In this document: positions 1 to 9,012 of the stretch, piece by piece
How positions within the stretch are numbered: the stretch's first letter is position 1
How the letters are laid out: each line of letters starts with the position of its first letter
Source of the DNA: Pseudomonadota bacterium
GTDB taxonomy: Bacteria > Pseudomonadota > Alphaproteobacteria > Reyranellales > Reyranellaceae
NCBI GenBank assembly: GCA_018240685.1
Contig: JAFEFG010000042.1
Coordinates: 1 to 38,217 of the forward strand
Direction of reading: 5' to 3'
Length of the DNA: 38,217 nucleotides
Position numbers and translations under genes: made by a program
Notes under the pieces: model-generated
What the model saw: the letters and a program-made list of their open reading frames with translations, nothing else
What the model was told of the DNA's origin: nothing
Database searches by the model: none

Positions 1-1032
1 GCCGGCACCGATCCGTCGCTGCCGCCGGTGGCGATCGGCAGCCATCTCGACACCCAGATCTGCGGCGGCCGCTACGACGGCATCCTGGGCGTGATGTGCG
101 GGCTGGAGGTGGTGCGCACGCTGAACGACCGCAACATCGCCACCAAGCGCGGCATCGAGGTGATCTGCTGGACCAACGAGGAAGGCGCGCGCTTCAGCCC
201 GCCGATGATGGGCTCGATGGCCTTCGCCAAGGTGCTGCCGCTCGACGGCGTGCTGGCCACCCGGGACGACGACGGCGTCACCGTCGAGCGCGCGCTCGAT
301 GCGATCGGCTACGCCGGCGCGCTGCCGGTCGGCGAGCGGACGTTCGACTGCTATCTCGAACTGCATATCGAGCAGGCGCCGGTGCTCGACAGGGAAGGCT
401 GCGACGTCGGCATCGTGATCGGCGGCTACAAGACCCAGGCGCTGCGGCTCACCCTCCACGGCGACACCGGCCATGCCGGCGGCACGCCGATGGCGATGCG
501 GCGCAACGCGCTGGTGGGGGCGGGCTATGTCATCGCCGCCGTCAACGACATCGGCCTCGCCTTCGCGGGCGAGGAGGCGCGCACGACCACGACGCGCATC
601 GAGAGCTTCCCCAACCTGCCCGGCACCTATGCCGAGACGGTCAAGCTCACCATCGATTTCCGGCACATCGAGCCGGCCCGCTTCGACGTCATGCGCAAGG
701 AAGTGGATGCCGCCGTCGCCGCTGCGGCGAAGAAGGCCAATGTCGAGATCGAGGTCGCCGAGGGCTGGGCCTGGGGCACCGACCTGTTTGCGCCCGAATG
801 CATCGACCTCCTGAAGGACACCGCGAAGGAGCTGGGGCTGCCCTATCGCGAGATGCGCAGCCAGGCCGGCCACGACGCCTATGCGATGGCGGCCCTGACG
901 CCGACGGCGATGATCTTCACGCCCTGCCACGACGGCATCAGCCACAACGTCAACGAGGCGATCGAACTTACCCGCTCCATCCCCGGTGCCAACCTCCTGC
1001 TCAACGCCGCCGTCGCGCGCGCGAACCGGTAG
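1..1032 (+). CDS. M20-family Zn-dependent amidohydrolase (hydantoinase/carbamoylase type), 5' end outside window
   Basis: The frame is open from base 1, so the start lies upstream; 343 residues are visible of a family usually a little over 400 long. The metal-ligand pattern of N-carbamoyl-L-amino-acid hydrolases and allantoate/ureidoglycolate amidohydrolases is present: GSHLDT (His, bases 43-45), GGRYDG (bridging Asp), NEEGARF (Glu pair, 175-186), ELHIEQ (His near 364) and the C-terminal SHNVNE His near 943. Such enzymes are cytoplasmic dimers that cleave carbamoyl or amidino groups from amino-acid-like substrates using two divalent metals. Which substrate is used here cannot be told from the sequence. 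The gene converges on the next one with only 25 bp between stop codons, and I see no terminator there. Confidence 0.9.
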   Translation, partial: AGTDPSLPPVAIGSHLDTQICGGRYDGILGVMCGLEVVRTLNDRNIATKRGIEVICWTNEEGARFSPPMMGSMAFAKVLPLDGVLATRDDDGVTVERALDAIGYAGALPVGERTFDCYLELHIEQAPVLDREGCDVGIVIGGYKTQALRLTLHGDTGHAGGTPMAMRRNALVGAGYVIAAVNDIGLAFAGEEARTTTTRIESFPNLPGTYAETVKLTIDFRHIEPARFDVMRKEVDAAVAAAAKKANVEIEVAEGWAWGTDLFAPECIDLLKDTAKELGLPYREMRSQAGHDAYAMAALTPTAMIFTPCHDGISHNVNEAIELTRSIPGANLLLNAAVARANR

Positions 1033-1057
1033 GGAGGCCTGCGGTCCGGGAAGAAGC

Positions 1058-1810
1058 CTACGGCCGGTGCCGGAAGAAGGCCCAGGGATCGCGCATGAAG
1101 GTCTCGCGGGCCTGGAGCTGGGTGGCGGTATCGGCGAGCGGGCGGGCGGCGCGGCGCTGGAAGATCATGTCGCGGCGCACGCCGGTCGTGTTGGCCGAGG
1201 TGCCGTGCGCGAGGAAGCAGTGTGCGACGATGACGTCTCCCGGGGCCAGCTGCGGCACCACCATGGCGTCGGTGAGGAACAGCTTCAGGCCGGTGCGCTT
1301 CATCTCGCCCCAATCGACCGCCGTGTCCGTGGGCTGGCTGCCGAAGAACTCGGCGAAGCGACGGTGCGAGCCCGGCAGGACATGGAAGCCGCCTGCGGTG
1401 TCGGACGTGACGGGCGTGAGCGCGACGCCGAGCAGAACGTTGAAGACGGCGAGCGAGGGAGCCCGGCCGCCGTCGATATGGAAGTGCCGGCCGACGATGC
1501 CGGCGGTGCTGAAGCCGGGCAGGGTCGAGGCGAGCTGCAGGCGGTCGGGCGTCGCGACCGATTCCAGGATCTCGAGCGCCAGCGGATCGAGCAGGTCGTT
1601 GGCGAGCGCGACGAAGGCCGGATGGTCGCTGTCGCGGATCTCGCGCCACAGCTCGTTCTTGCTCCGCTCCCAGCCGCCGTCGGGATGGATGGCATTGAGA
1701 TGCGCCGCCGCCTCCTGTGCCGCGCCGAGATGCGGCGCATCGACGGCTGCGCGGACGATCGTATAGCCATCCCGGAAGAGTTCGTCCCAATGCCGGCCGG
1801 TGAACATCAT
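1058..1810 (-). CDS. Phytanoyl-CoA dioxygenase (PhyH) family Fe(II)/2-oxoglutarate oxygenase
   Basis: The 250-residue protein has the jelly-roll oxygenase signature: HFHIDGG gives the His111-x-Asp113 iron ligands, AHGTSAN gives the distal His202, and the Arg pair 212-213 that follows is placed to hold 2-oxoglutarate. FHVLPGSHRRF around residue 142 is typical of PhyH proteins. The family hydroxylates varied substrates (acyl-CoAs, amino acids, secondary metabolites), so the fold call is firm but the substrate is unknown. A second ATG directly follows the chosen one, so the start could be 3 bases later; a GGAG lies about 10 bases upstream. It is transcribed toward the amidohydrolase gene, and 156 bp separate it from the MDR gene behind it, which could supply its promoter. 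Confidence 0.85.
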   Translation of the reverse strand: MMFTGRHWDELFRDGYTIVRAAVDAPHLGAAQEAAAHLNAIHPDGGWERSKNELWREIRDSDHPAFVALANDLLDPLALEILESVATPDRLQLASTLPGFSTAGIVGRHFHIDGGRAPSLAVFNVLLGVALTPVTSDTAGGFHVLPGSHRRFAEFFGSQPTDTAVDWGEMKRTGLKLFLTDAMVVPQLAPGDVIVAHCFLAHGTSANTTGVRRDMIFQRRAARPLADTATQLQARETFMRDPWAFFRHRP

Positions 1811-1966
1811 GCCCGGAGTCTCCGCCCGTCAGGGGATGTAGTCCATGGCAACGTCGGGGAAGAAGCCTGCGGCTGGAAGCCGTTGGCGACCGGAATCGGC
1901 GGTTGCGGTTGGCCTGAGGTAAAAGGAGAGGCGACGATGCCGTTGCCTCTCCGTCTGCGGTGTGGG

Positions 1967-3112
1967 TCAGCCCTTGTGCGGGTTGATCAGGTATTTCTCG
2001 CCGGTCGCGCGCTTGGCGTAGGCGGCGAGGGTCGGGAGCTGCAGGGCCTCCTGCAGTGAGATGGTCTTCGTGTAGTGGCTGGCGAAGGTCGTCTTGAGCG
2101 AATTGACGACGCGCTCGCGCAGGCGCTGCTGGTCGGCGCGGCCGATCTTCTGCAGGAACGGCGTCAGCAGCCAGCCGCCCACGCCCCAGGCCATGCCGAA
2201 GTTGCGCACGATCTCGACTGGCCGCGTGTCGAGGCTGCCGTAGATGTAGACCTGCTTGTGCACGCTGGAGCCGTAGCGGCTGTATTCCTTCGCCGTCTTG
2301 TTGATGGCGATCTCCATCGCCGAGAGGATCTGGCCGGCGAGGGAGCCGCCGCCGATGGCGTCGAAGGCGATGGTGGCGCCGGTCTCGACCAGGGCCTGCA
2401 CGAGATCGTCCTTGAAGGTCGGCGCGCTCGAATCGACGATATGCTTGGCGCCGATGTCCTTGAGGATCTTCGCCTGCGCGGCGCTGCGCACGATGTTGAC
2501 CAGGCCGATGCCGTCCTCGAGGCAGATCTTGTTCAGCATCTGGCCGAGGTTGGAAGCGGCGGCGGTATGGACCAGCGCCTTGTGGCCCTCGCGCTTCATG
2601 GTCTCGGTCATGCCAAGCGCCGTCAGCGGGTTGACGAACCATGACGCGCCCTCGGCGGCGGTGGTGCCGGCCGGCAGCGGCTGGCAGTCGCGCGCCTTGA
2701 TGAGCCGGTACTGCGCGTACATGGCGCCGCCGACCATCGACACGAGCTTGCCCTTGAGCGCCTGCGCGGCCGCAGACGAGCCCGCCTTGACGACGGTGCC
2801 GGCGCCCTCGTTGCCCACGGGAAGCGACTGGTCGAGGCGGGCGGCGAGGAACGGCAGCGCCTGGGGCGGCACCTTGGCCGTCACGACGACGGCGTCGCCG
2901 CTGCCGGACGATGTCGCCGTGGCGACGTCGGCCGGTCCCAGCAGCAGGCCGAGGTCGGACGGGTTGATCGGCGTCGCCTCGACCTTCACCAGCACCTCGT
3001 CTTCGCCGGGTTCGGGGATCGCCACCTTGGCCAGGGACAGTTCGAGCTCGCCGCTCTTGCTGACCAGGGAGCGCAATTCAAGGGCCGTTCCGGAGGGGCT
3101 CTTGTCGGTCAT
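1967..3112 (-). CDS. Zinc-binding-dehydrogenase-like (MDR superfamily) oxidoreductase
   Basis: I chose the ATG at 3112 because AAGGAG sits 8 bases before it; an in-frame ATG at 3148 lacks such a site. The 381-residue product has a GroES-like N-terminal half (PGEDEVLVKVEATPINPSD, then VGNEGAGTV) and a Rossmann half. Its nucleotide-binding segment is the unusual HTAAASNLGQML instead of the common AxxGxxG, followed by FDAIGGG. The catalytic-zinc Cys/His set of alcohol dehydrogenases is not evident, so it belongs with quinone-oxidoreductase/enoyl-reductase-like MDR proteins that use NAD(P)H without zinc. The substrate is unknown. The gene lies on the same strand as, and 109 bp behind, the MATE exporter gene. 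Confidence 0.82.
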   Translation of the reverse strand: MTDKSPSGTALELRSLVSKSGELELSLAKVAIPEPGEDEVLVKVEATPINPSDLGLLLGPADVATATSSGSGDAVVVTAKVPPQALPFLAARLDQSLPVGNEGAGTVVKAGSSAAAQALKGKLVSMVGGAMYAQYRLIKARDCQPLPAGTTAAEGASWFVNPLTALGMTETMKREGHKALVHTAAASNLGQMLNKICLEDGIGLVNIVRSAAQAKILKDIGAKHIVDSSAPTFKDDLVQALVETGATIAFDAIGGGSLAGQILSAMEIAINKTAKEYSRYGSSVHKQVYIYGSLDTRPVEIVRNFGMAWGVGGWLLTPFLQKIGRADQQRLRERVVNSLKTTFASHYTKTISLQEALQLPTLAAYAKRATGEKYLINPHKG

Positions 3113-3221
3113 CTTCAAGTCTCCTTCATTGTCGATATTGGCGGCCATAATAGGGGGTGACGCGGCCGGGGCCTATGATGGTCGCGCAACGATGCGAACC
3201 GTCGCCGGTTCCCGCTTTTCG

Positions 3222-4574
3222 TCAGCCGCGCCAGGCGGGGCGCGTGGTCGAGAAGGCGAGCACGGCCGAAAAGGAGACGATTCCCAGCGCCACGAAGGCG
3301 AACAGTCCGGGCGTGCCCCAGCCCATCACGTCGAGCGCGAACAGGCTGCCGCAGACGGCGATGGTGATGCGGCTGAGATTGGCCAGCACCGGCCACATCA
3401 TTTCGCCCGTGCCCTGCGAGGCGAAGTAGAGCGCCATGGCGAGGCCGAAGAAGCCGTAGGCGGGACCGACGATGCTGAGATAGGTGCGGCCCGAGGCGAG
3501 CGCGCCGGCATCGCGGGTGAAGAGGCCGAGCCACAGGTCCGGCCAGATGGCCACGACGATGCCGATCGTCGCGGCGACGCCGCCGGCCATCAGCGCGCCG
3601 GTCCAGGCCATGCGCTGGGCGCGCGCATGCTGGCGGGCGCCGATGTTGGTGCCGACCAGCGCGGTCAGCGCGGCGCCGATGCCGAAGCTGATCGGCACCA
3701 GCATGTATTCGAGCCGGCTGCCGATGCCGTAGCCCGCGATCGCCGCATCGCCGCCGCGGCCGATCAGGCCGGTGACCAGCAGCACCGTGCCGTTGGTGAG
3801 GATCACGACCAGACAGGCGATCAGCCCAACCTTGAGGATGTCGTCGAAGGCGCTGCGATGAAAACCGCCGGCCGGCCAGTGCAGGCGAATGGCGGCGCGG
3901 CCGCTCGTCAGCCGCCACGCCATCCACAGCGCCGCGAGCGTGAAGCAGATCACCGCGCTGGCGGCGGGGCCGCGGATGCCGAGGGACGGCAGCCCGAACC
4001 AGCCCAGCGTCAGGGTGCCGGTGAGCGGGATCTGCAACGCCGCCGTCGCGACCAGCGCATAGCCCGGCGTCTTCATGTCGCCGGTGCCGCGCAGCACCGA
4101 GGCGAGCGAATTGGCGATCCAGTGCGCGAAGCAGCCGAGGAACAGTACTTCGGCGAAGGCGATCGCGCCTTCGAGCGCGTGGCCGCTGCCGCCCAGCGCG
4201 CCGTAGATGGGTCGGCCGAAGCCCACGAACACGATCGCGAACAGGCAGGCCATGCCGAGCGCGATGGCTAGTCCGTGCGCGGCCGCCGCCTCGGCCGCGG
4301 CGCGGTTGCCCGATCCCATGGCCCGCGCGACCGAGGACGAGATGCCGCCGCCCATGGCGCCGGCCGACATCTGGCCCAACGCCATCTGGGTCGGGAAGAC
4401 GAGGGCGAGTGCCGCAAGCTCGGCCGTGCCGAGCCGGCCGACGAAGAAGCCGTCTCCGATGCTGACCAGGCTCTGCATCGCCACGTTCAGCACGTTGGGC
4501 GCGGACAGGGAGAGGATGGTGGGCACGATCGGCCCATTCAGCATCATGTGCCGGCGGCGTTCGGCGGGAGTCAT
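3222..4574 (-). CDS. MATE family multidrug/toxin efflux transporter
   Basis: The 450-residue protein is almost entirely hydrophobic helices in two similar halves, as expected for twelve-helix MATE antiporters. The N-terminal region SIGDGFFVGRLGTAELAAL and the following GMGGGISSSVARAMGSG-like segment (residues about 35-90) are typical of the family, and the second half repeats the pattern with a GIGAALTALVGTNIGAR segment. It should sit in the inner membrane and export cationic or drug-like compounds using Na+ or H+. It starts 57 bp downstream of the HD-domain gene's stop on the same strand, so the two may be cotranscribed. The substrate cannot be predicted. Confidence 0.9.
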   Translation of the reverse strand: MTPAERRRHMMLNGPIVPTILSLSAPNVLNVAMQSLVSIGDGFFVGRLGTAELAALALVFPTQMALGQMSAGAMGGGISSSVARAMGSGNRAAAEAAAAHGLAIALGMACLFAIVFVGFGRPIYGALGGSGHALEGAIAFAEVLFLGCFAHWIANSLASVLRGTGDMKTPGYALVATAALQIPLTGTLTLGWFGLPSLGIRGPAASAVICFTLAALWMAWRLTSGRAAIRLHWPAGGFHRSAFDDILKVGLIACLVVILTNGTVLLVTGLIGRGGDAAIAGYGIGSRLEYMLVPISFGIGAALTALVGTNIGARQHARAQRMAWTGALMAGGVAATIGIVVAIWPDLWLGLFTRDAGALASGRTYLSIVGPAYGFFGLAMALYFASQGTGEMMWPVLANLSRITIAVCGSLFALDVMGWGTPGLFAFVALGIVSFSAVLAFSTTRPAWRG

Positions 4575-4631
4575 GCGTCCGTCCTAGCATGCAGCGCCGG
4601 CGGGTCGCGTGAGCTTATCTTATGCGGTTCG

Positions 4632-5474
4632 CTATTTTTGCGGGCCTGACAGGGAGATGTCCCGCTCGGCGCGGAATACGTTGCTGTAGAGATTGGCGAT
4701 CCACTGCCGGCCGCTCGAGGTCACGTTCAGGTAGCGGATGGCGGTCTGGACGTGCGGGGCCACGCAGTTCCAGTAGAACTGGGGATAGAGGTTCACCAGG
4801 TCGGCGGGCGTGTGATAGCCGAACTGCCGGTTCAGGCCGGCCTCCTCGAACTCGACATAGAGCGCGTTGGTCTTGCGGATGTAGTGCGGGTCGCCGAGCT
4901 GACCGATCAGGTCGGCGGCGCGCAGCAGGGCCGGCTCCTCGTCCACGACTTCTTCGGGGGAGGGAATGGTGGCGGGAAAGCGCGTGCCCTCGACGGCGCG
5001 GGCGATGCGCTCGGGATCCAGCTTCTCGATCCCCTGGATCCGCTCCAGCACATACATCTTCGAGCGGTCGACATGCCACGGCAGCATCGAGGCATCAGTT
5101 GCGCCCCGCGGCAGGCTCTTGCGGCTGCCGGTCCGGTCAACGATGTAGCCGTTCTCGTCGTCGGCGCGGAACAGGCCGCGCACATAGCCGATGTCGTGCG
5201 TCAGGCAGGCGATGATGACGTGGGCATAGTCCTCGATCGGCATGTGGGCATGCAGAGCCCGGCCGCGCATGATGTCGTGGCCGGCCAGGGTCACCATCAT
5301 CGTGTGCTCGACATTGTGGTAAAGCGCGTCGCTGTTGCCGATGCACTCGATCGCAATGCGGGCGATCGACGGCACCGTCTCGACCAGCGGAGAGGAGGAG
5401 CCGAAGCGTCGCCGCATATAGGCGCTGAGGAATTCTCCCAGCGCGTCTGCCGCAAGCTCGGGGACGGTGATCAT
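4632..5474 (-). CDS. HD-domain metal-dependent phosphohydrolase
   Basis: The 280-residue protein has a classic HD superfamily core: YHNVEHT supplies His53 and His57, LTHDIGY supplies the His93-Asp94 doublet, and RAADLIGQLGDP supplies the distal Asp188. Spacing and flanking residues resemble the cyclic-nucleotide-phosphodiesterase/HDc group more than the dGTPases. No fused sensory or GGDEF domain and no signal peptide are seen, so it should be a soluble cytoplasmic enzyme acting on a phosphoester. The substrate is unknown. It lies between trmFO (39 bp away, same strand) and the MATE gene (57 bp), compatible with a loose minus-strand operon. Confidence 0.82.
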   Translation of the reverse strand: MITVPELAADALGEFLSAYMRRRFGSSSPLVETVPSIARIAIECIGNSDALYHNVEHTMMVTLAGHDIMRGRALHAHMPIEDYAHVIIACLTHDIGYVRGLFRADDENGYIVDRTGSRKSLPRGATDASMLPWHVDRSKMYVLERIQGIEKLDPERIARAVEGTRFPATIPSPEEVVDEEPALLRAADLIGQLGDPHYIRKTNALYVEFEEAGLNRQFGYHTPADLVNLYPQFYWNCVAPHVQTAIRYLNVTSSGRQWIANLYSNVFRAERDISLSGPQK

Positions 5475-5513
5475 TGCCCGACGGTAGCGGCGCCGGGTGA
5501 CGGATTTGCTACG

Positions 5514-6902
5514 TCACTCGGCGGCCAGCGGCGCGGGCGCGATCCACTGATCGAAATCGCGCAACGCCCGCCGGGCCAGCGCCTGCTTGCGTTCCTTGCC
5601 GCGGGCGTTGCCTCCCTCTTCCGAAGGCGAGAGCGGCGGGAACAGGCCGAAGTTCACGTTCATGGGCTGGAAGGTGCTGGCGTCGGCGCCGCCCGTGATG
5701 TGGCCCAGCAGCGCGCCCATCGCCGTCGTGGACGGCGGCGGCGCCTGCGTGCGGCCCAGCCGCTCAGCAGCGGCGAAGCGGCCGGCCAGCAGGCCAACCG
5801 CGGCGCTCTCGACATAGCCTTCGCAGCCGGTGATCTGGCCGGCAAAGCGCAGGCGCGGCATCGCCTTGAGCCGCAGCGTCGGATCGAGCAGGCGCGGACT
5901 GTTGAGGAAGGTGTTGCGATGCAGCCCGCCCAGCCGCGCGAACTCCGCATGGGCGAGGCCGGGGATGGTGCGGAAGATGCGCACCTGCTCGCCGTGCTTC
6001 AGCTTGGTCTGGAAGCCGACGATGTTCCACAGCGTGCCGAGCGCATTGTCCTGGCGAAGCTGCACCACCGCCCACGGTCGCTTGCCCGTACGCGGATCGC
6101 GCAGGCCGACCGGCTTCATCGGCCCGAAGCGCAGGCTCTGCGGGCCGCTGGCGGCGATCACCTCGATCGGCTGGCAGCCCTGGAAGTAGGGCGTGTTGTG
6201 TTCCCACTCCTTGAACTCGGTCTTCTCGCCCGCCAGCAGCGCGGCGACGAAGGCCTCGTACTCGGCCTTGTCGAGCGGGCAGTTGAGATAGTCGGCGCCG
6301 TCGCCGGCCGGGCCGCCCTTGTCGTAGCGCGACTGCTTCCAGGCGATCGACTGGTCGATGCTGTCGTGATGCACGATCGGCGCGATGGCGTCGAAGAAGG
6401 CGAGCGCGCTCTCGCCCGTGACCTTCGCCACCGCGTCGGCGAGCGCGGGCGAGGTGAGGGGGCCGGTGGCGACGATGACGCTGTCCCAATCCTCGGACGG
6501 CAGGCCGGCGACTTCCTCGCGCTTGAGCTCGACCAGCGGATGGGTGAGCAGCGCTTCCTGCACGGCAGCCGAGAAACCATGGCGATCCACCGCGAGCGCG
6601 CCGCCTGCCGGCAGCTTGTGCGAGTCTGCCGCGCGCATGATGAGAGAACCGGCGCGCCGCATCTCCTCGTGCAGCAGGCCGACGGCATTGTTCTGCGCAT
6701 CGTCGGAGCGGAAGGAGTTGGAACAGACGAGCTCGGCGAGCTGCTCGGTCTGGTGCGCCTCGGTCCGGCGCAGCGGTCGCATCTCATGCAGCACGACCGG
6801 CACGCCGGCCGTCGCGAGCTGCCACGCCGCCTCGCTGCCGGCCAGGCCGCCGCCGATGATGTGCACCCTCCCGGCGCCCTTGATCTGGGTGCTTGACGTC
6901 AT
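5514..6902 (-). CDS. trmFO: FAD- and folate-dependent tRNA (uracil-54-C5) methyltransferase TrmFO
   Basis: TrmFO makes ribothymidine at tRNA position 54 using methylenetetrahydrofolate as carbon donor and FADH2 as reductant. The product (462 residues from the ATG) opens with the dinucleotide-binding motif [13 protein letters not shown] (residues 14-26), followed by HEMRP and the diagnostic [18 protein letters not shown], whose Cys corresponds to the conserved Cys53 of the Bacillus enzyme. [14 protein letters not shown] supplies the second conserved Cys (Cys226 there). Length is normal. The start is uncertain: a TTG three codons upstream (6911) is nearer to the AGGAGG, which is about 20 bases from the ATG. 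It is divergent from the RidA-like gene with a 46-bp shared promoter region. Confidence 0.95.
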   Translation of the reverse strand: MTSSTQIKGAGRVHIIGGGLAGSEAAWQLATAGVPVVLHEMRPLRRTEAHQTEQLAELVCSNSFRSDDAQNNAVGLLHEEMRRAGSLIMRAADSHKLPAGGALAVDRHGFSAAVQEALLTHPLVELKREEVAGLPSEDWDSVIVATGPLTSPALADAVAKVTGESALAFFDAIAPIVHHDSIDQSIAWKQSRYDKGGPAGDGADYLNCPLDKAEYEAFVAALLAGEKTEFKEWEHNTPYFQGCQPIEVIAASGPQSLRFGPMKPVGLRDPRTGKRPWAVVQLRQDNALGTLWNIVGFQTKLKHGEQVRIFRTIPGLAHAEFARLGGLHRNTFLNSPRLLDPTLRLKAMPRLRFAGQITGCEGYVESAAVGLLAGRFAAAERLGRTQAPPPSTTAMGALLGHITGGADASTFQPMNVNFGLFPPLSPSEEGGNARGKERKQALARRALRDFDQWIAPAPLAAE

Positions 6903-6948
6903 GCCTTCCAACCTGAAACTTGCGCCTCCTTACATGGGAGATCGGACC

Positions 6949-7338
6949 ATGGCCATCAAGTTTCTCAATCCCAAGACTGTCTCGTTTTCCGGCAAGTACA
7001 GCCTTGCCGCCGAAGTCCCGCCCGGCACCAGGCTGCTCTATGTCTCGGGCCAGGTCGGCACCGCGCCGGACGGCAAGCTGCCGGTCGGCTTCGAGGCGCA
7101 GTGCGAGCAGGTCTGGATGAATATCGGCGAGGTGCTGCGCGACGCCGGCATGACCTACAAGGATATCGTCAAGGTGACGGTGTTCCTCACCGACAGCCGC
7201 TTCACCGGCCCCTATCGCGAGATCCGCGACCGCTTCGTGAAGGAAGCGCCGTATCCGGCCTCGACCCTGCTGGTCGTCGCGGGCCTCGCCGATCCCGCCA
7301 TGCTGGTCGAGGTCGAAGTCGTGGCCGCCAAGGCCTGA
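6949..7338 (+). CDS. RidA/YjgF/YER057c family protein
   Basis: This 129-residue protein is a Rid-fold protein: LLYVSGQVGTAPDGKLP, then QVWMNIGEVLRDAGMTYKDI and VKVTVFLTD are the family's conserved blocks. RidA enzymes are trimers that hydrolyse reactive enamine/imine intermediates. The residue equivalent to the catalytic Arg105 of E. coli RidA, in the PARS segment there, is not Arg here: the segment reads YPASTLLVVAGL. It therefore probably belongs to a Rid subgroup without the classical imine deaminase activity. The ATG at 6949 has GGGAG 8 bases upstream; an ATG at 6934 is in frame but lacks such a site. The stop is 2 bases before the nadE start, so the two are very likely cotranscribed. Confidence 0.88.
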   Translation: MAIKFLNPKTVSFSGKYSLAAEVPPGTRLLYVSGQVGTAPDGKLPVGFEAQCEQVWMNIGEVLRDAGMTYKDIVKVTVFLTDSRFTGPYREIRDRFVKEAPYPASTLLVVAGLADPAMLVEVEVVAAKA

Positions 7339-7340
7339 CC

Positions 7341-9008
7341 ATGGTCGACAGCCTCAGGGTTGCGCTGGCCCAGCTCAACCCCAAGGTCGGCGACATCGCC
7401 GGCAACCTTGCCAAGGTCCGCGCCGCGCGGGCCGAGGCGGCCAGGCAGGGGGCCGATCTCGTCCTCTATCCGGAGCTGGTCCTGGCGGGGTACTTCCCCG
7501 AGGACCTGGTGCTGAAGCCGGCGTTCCAGAAGCAGTGCATGGACGCGGTCGAGGCGCTGCGTGCCGACACAGCGGATGGCGGACCGGCGCTGTTCGTCAC
7601 CACGCCGTGGCGCGAGGACGGCAAGCTCTACAACGCCATCGTCGCGCTCGACAAAGGCGAGATCGTCGGCAAGCGCTTCAAGGTCGACCTGCCGAACTAC
7701 GGCGTGTTCGACGACAAGCGCGTCTTCTCGCCCGGCCCGATGCCGGGGCCGCTGTCGTTCAGGGGCGTGCGCATCGGTGTGCCGATCTGCGAGGACATGT
7801 GGACGCCCGACGTGGTCGAATGCATCACCGAGACCGGCGGCGAGATCATCCTGGTGCCGAACGGCTCGCCCTACGAGGTCGGCAAGACCGACCTGCGTAT
7901 CCAGCTCGGCGTCAAGCGGGTGATCGAAAGCGGCCTGCCGCTGGTCTACCTGAACCAGGTCGGCGGACAGGACGAGGTGATCTATGACGGCGCCTCCTTC
8001 GTCATCGGCGCCGACCGCCAGCTCAAGTGCAAGCTGCCGGCCTTCCGCGAGCAGGTGACGACGATCGAGTTCCGCCGTGGCGCGTCGGGGAGCGATGGCG
8101 GCTGGGAATGCCTACCCGGTCCGATCGCGCCCGAGCTGGAGGAACGCGAGTCGATCTACCAGGCGATGATGCTGGGCCTGCGCGACTACGTGAACAAGAC
8201 GGGCTTCCCGTCCGTGGTCATCGGCCTGTCGGGCGGCGTCGATTCGGCACTCACCGCGGCTGTCGCCGCCGACGCGCTGGGCCCCGAGCGCGTGCACGCG
8301 CTGATGATGCCGTCGCCCTATACCAGCCGCGAGTCGCTGGAAGATGCCAAGGCCTGCGCCGAGGCCATCGGCGTACGCTACGACGTCGTCAGCATCGAGC
8401 CGGCGATGGAAGCCTTCCGCAAGATGCTGCTGCCGCTGTTCGGCAATGCCCGGGAGGACGTGACCGAGGAGAACATCCAGAGCCGCGCCCGCGGCGTCAC
8501 GCTGATGGCGGTTTCGAACAAGCTGGGCGGCATGGTGGTGACGACCGGTAACAAATCTGAAATGGCGGTCGGCTACGCCACGCTCTATGGCGACATGTGC
8601 GGCGGCTACAACGTGCTGAAGGACGTCTACAAGACGACCGTGTTCGAGCTCTGCGCCTGGCGCAACCGGCATCGGCCCGAGGATGCACTGGGGCGGGAAG
8701 GACTCGTCATTCCCGAGCGGATCCTGGCCAAGCCGCCCTCGGCCGAGTTGCGGCCCGACCAGAAGGACTCCGATTCGCTGCCGCCCTATCCGGTGCTCGA
8801 CGCCATCCTGCGCGGCCTGATCGAACGCGATCTCGGTGCCGACGACCTCGTCGCCGAAGGCTATGACAGGGCGACGGTCGAGCGCGTGTGGCGCCTGCTC
8901 GAGAACGCCGAATACAAGCGCCGCCAGGCGCCGCCGGGCGTGAAGATCACCTCGCGCATCATCAGCCGCGAGCGGCGCTATCCGATCGTCAACGGCTTCC
9001 GGGGCTAG
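7341..9008 (+). CDS. nadE: Glutamine-dependent NAD+ synthetase
   Basis: This is the last enzyme of NAD biosynthesis: it amidates nicotinate adenine dinucleotide with ammonia released from glutamine. The 555 residues comprise an N-terminal nitrilase-type glutaminase and a C-terminal ATP-pyrophosphatase synthetase domain. The glutaminase triad is visible as Glu45 (YPELVLAGY), Lys114 (KVDLPNYGVFDDKR) and Cys150 (PICEDMW). The P-loop SGGVDS is at 297-302, and TTGNKSEMAVGY is the conserved substrate-binding segment. Length and domain order fit the bacterial two-domain type, so no separate glutaminase subunit is needed. It sits 2 bp after the RidA-like gene and 4 bp before the phosphoesterase gene. 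Confidence 0.97.
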   Translation: MVDSLRVALAQLNPKVGDIAGNLAKVRAARAEAARQGADLVLYPELVLAGYFPEDLVLKPAFQKQCMDAVEALRADTADGGPALFVTTPWREDGKLYNAIVALDKGEIVGKRFKVDLPNYGVFDDKRVFSPGPMPGPLSFRGVRIGVPICEDMWTPDVVECITETGGEIILVPNGSPYEVGKTDLRIQLGVKRVIESGLPLVYLNQVGGQDEVIYDGASFVIGADRQLKCKLPAFREQVTTIEFRRGASGSDGGWECLPGPIAPELEERESIYQAMMLGLRDYVNKTGFPSVVIGLSGGVDSALTAAVAADALGPERVHALMMPSPYTSRESLEDAKACAEAIGVRYDVVSIEPAMEAFRKMLLPLFGNAREDVTEENIQSRARGVTLMAVSNKLGGMVVTTGNKSEMAVGYATLYGDMCGGYNVLKDVYKTTVFELCAWRNRHRPEDALGREGLVIPERILAKPPSAELRPDQKDSDSLPPYPVLDAILRGLIERDLGADDLVAEGYDRATVERVWRLLENAEYKRRQAPPGVKITSRIISRERRYPIVNGFRG

Positions 9009-9012
9009 TGTC

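Noticed and set aside
2298..4271. Long open plus-strand frame opposite the MDR and MATE genes
   Set aside because: Low-complexity composition and no motif; both opposite-strand genes are convincing families.
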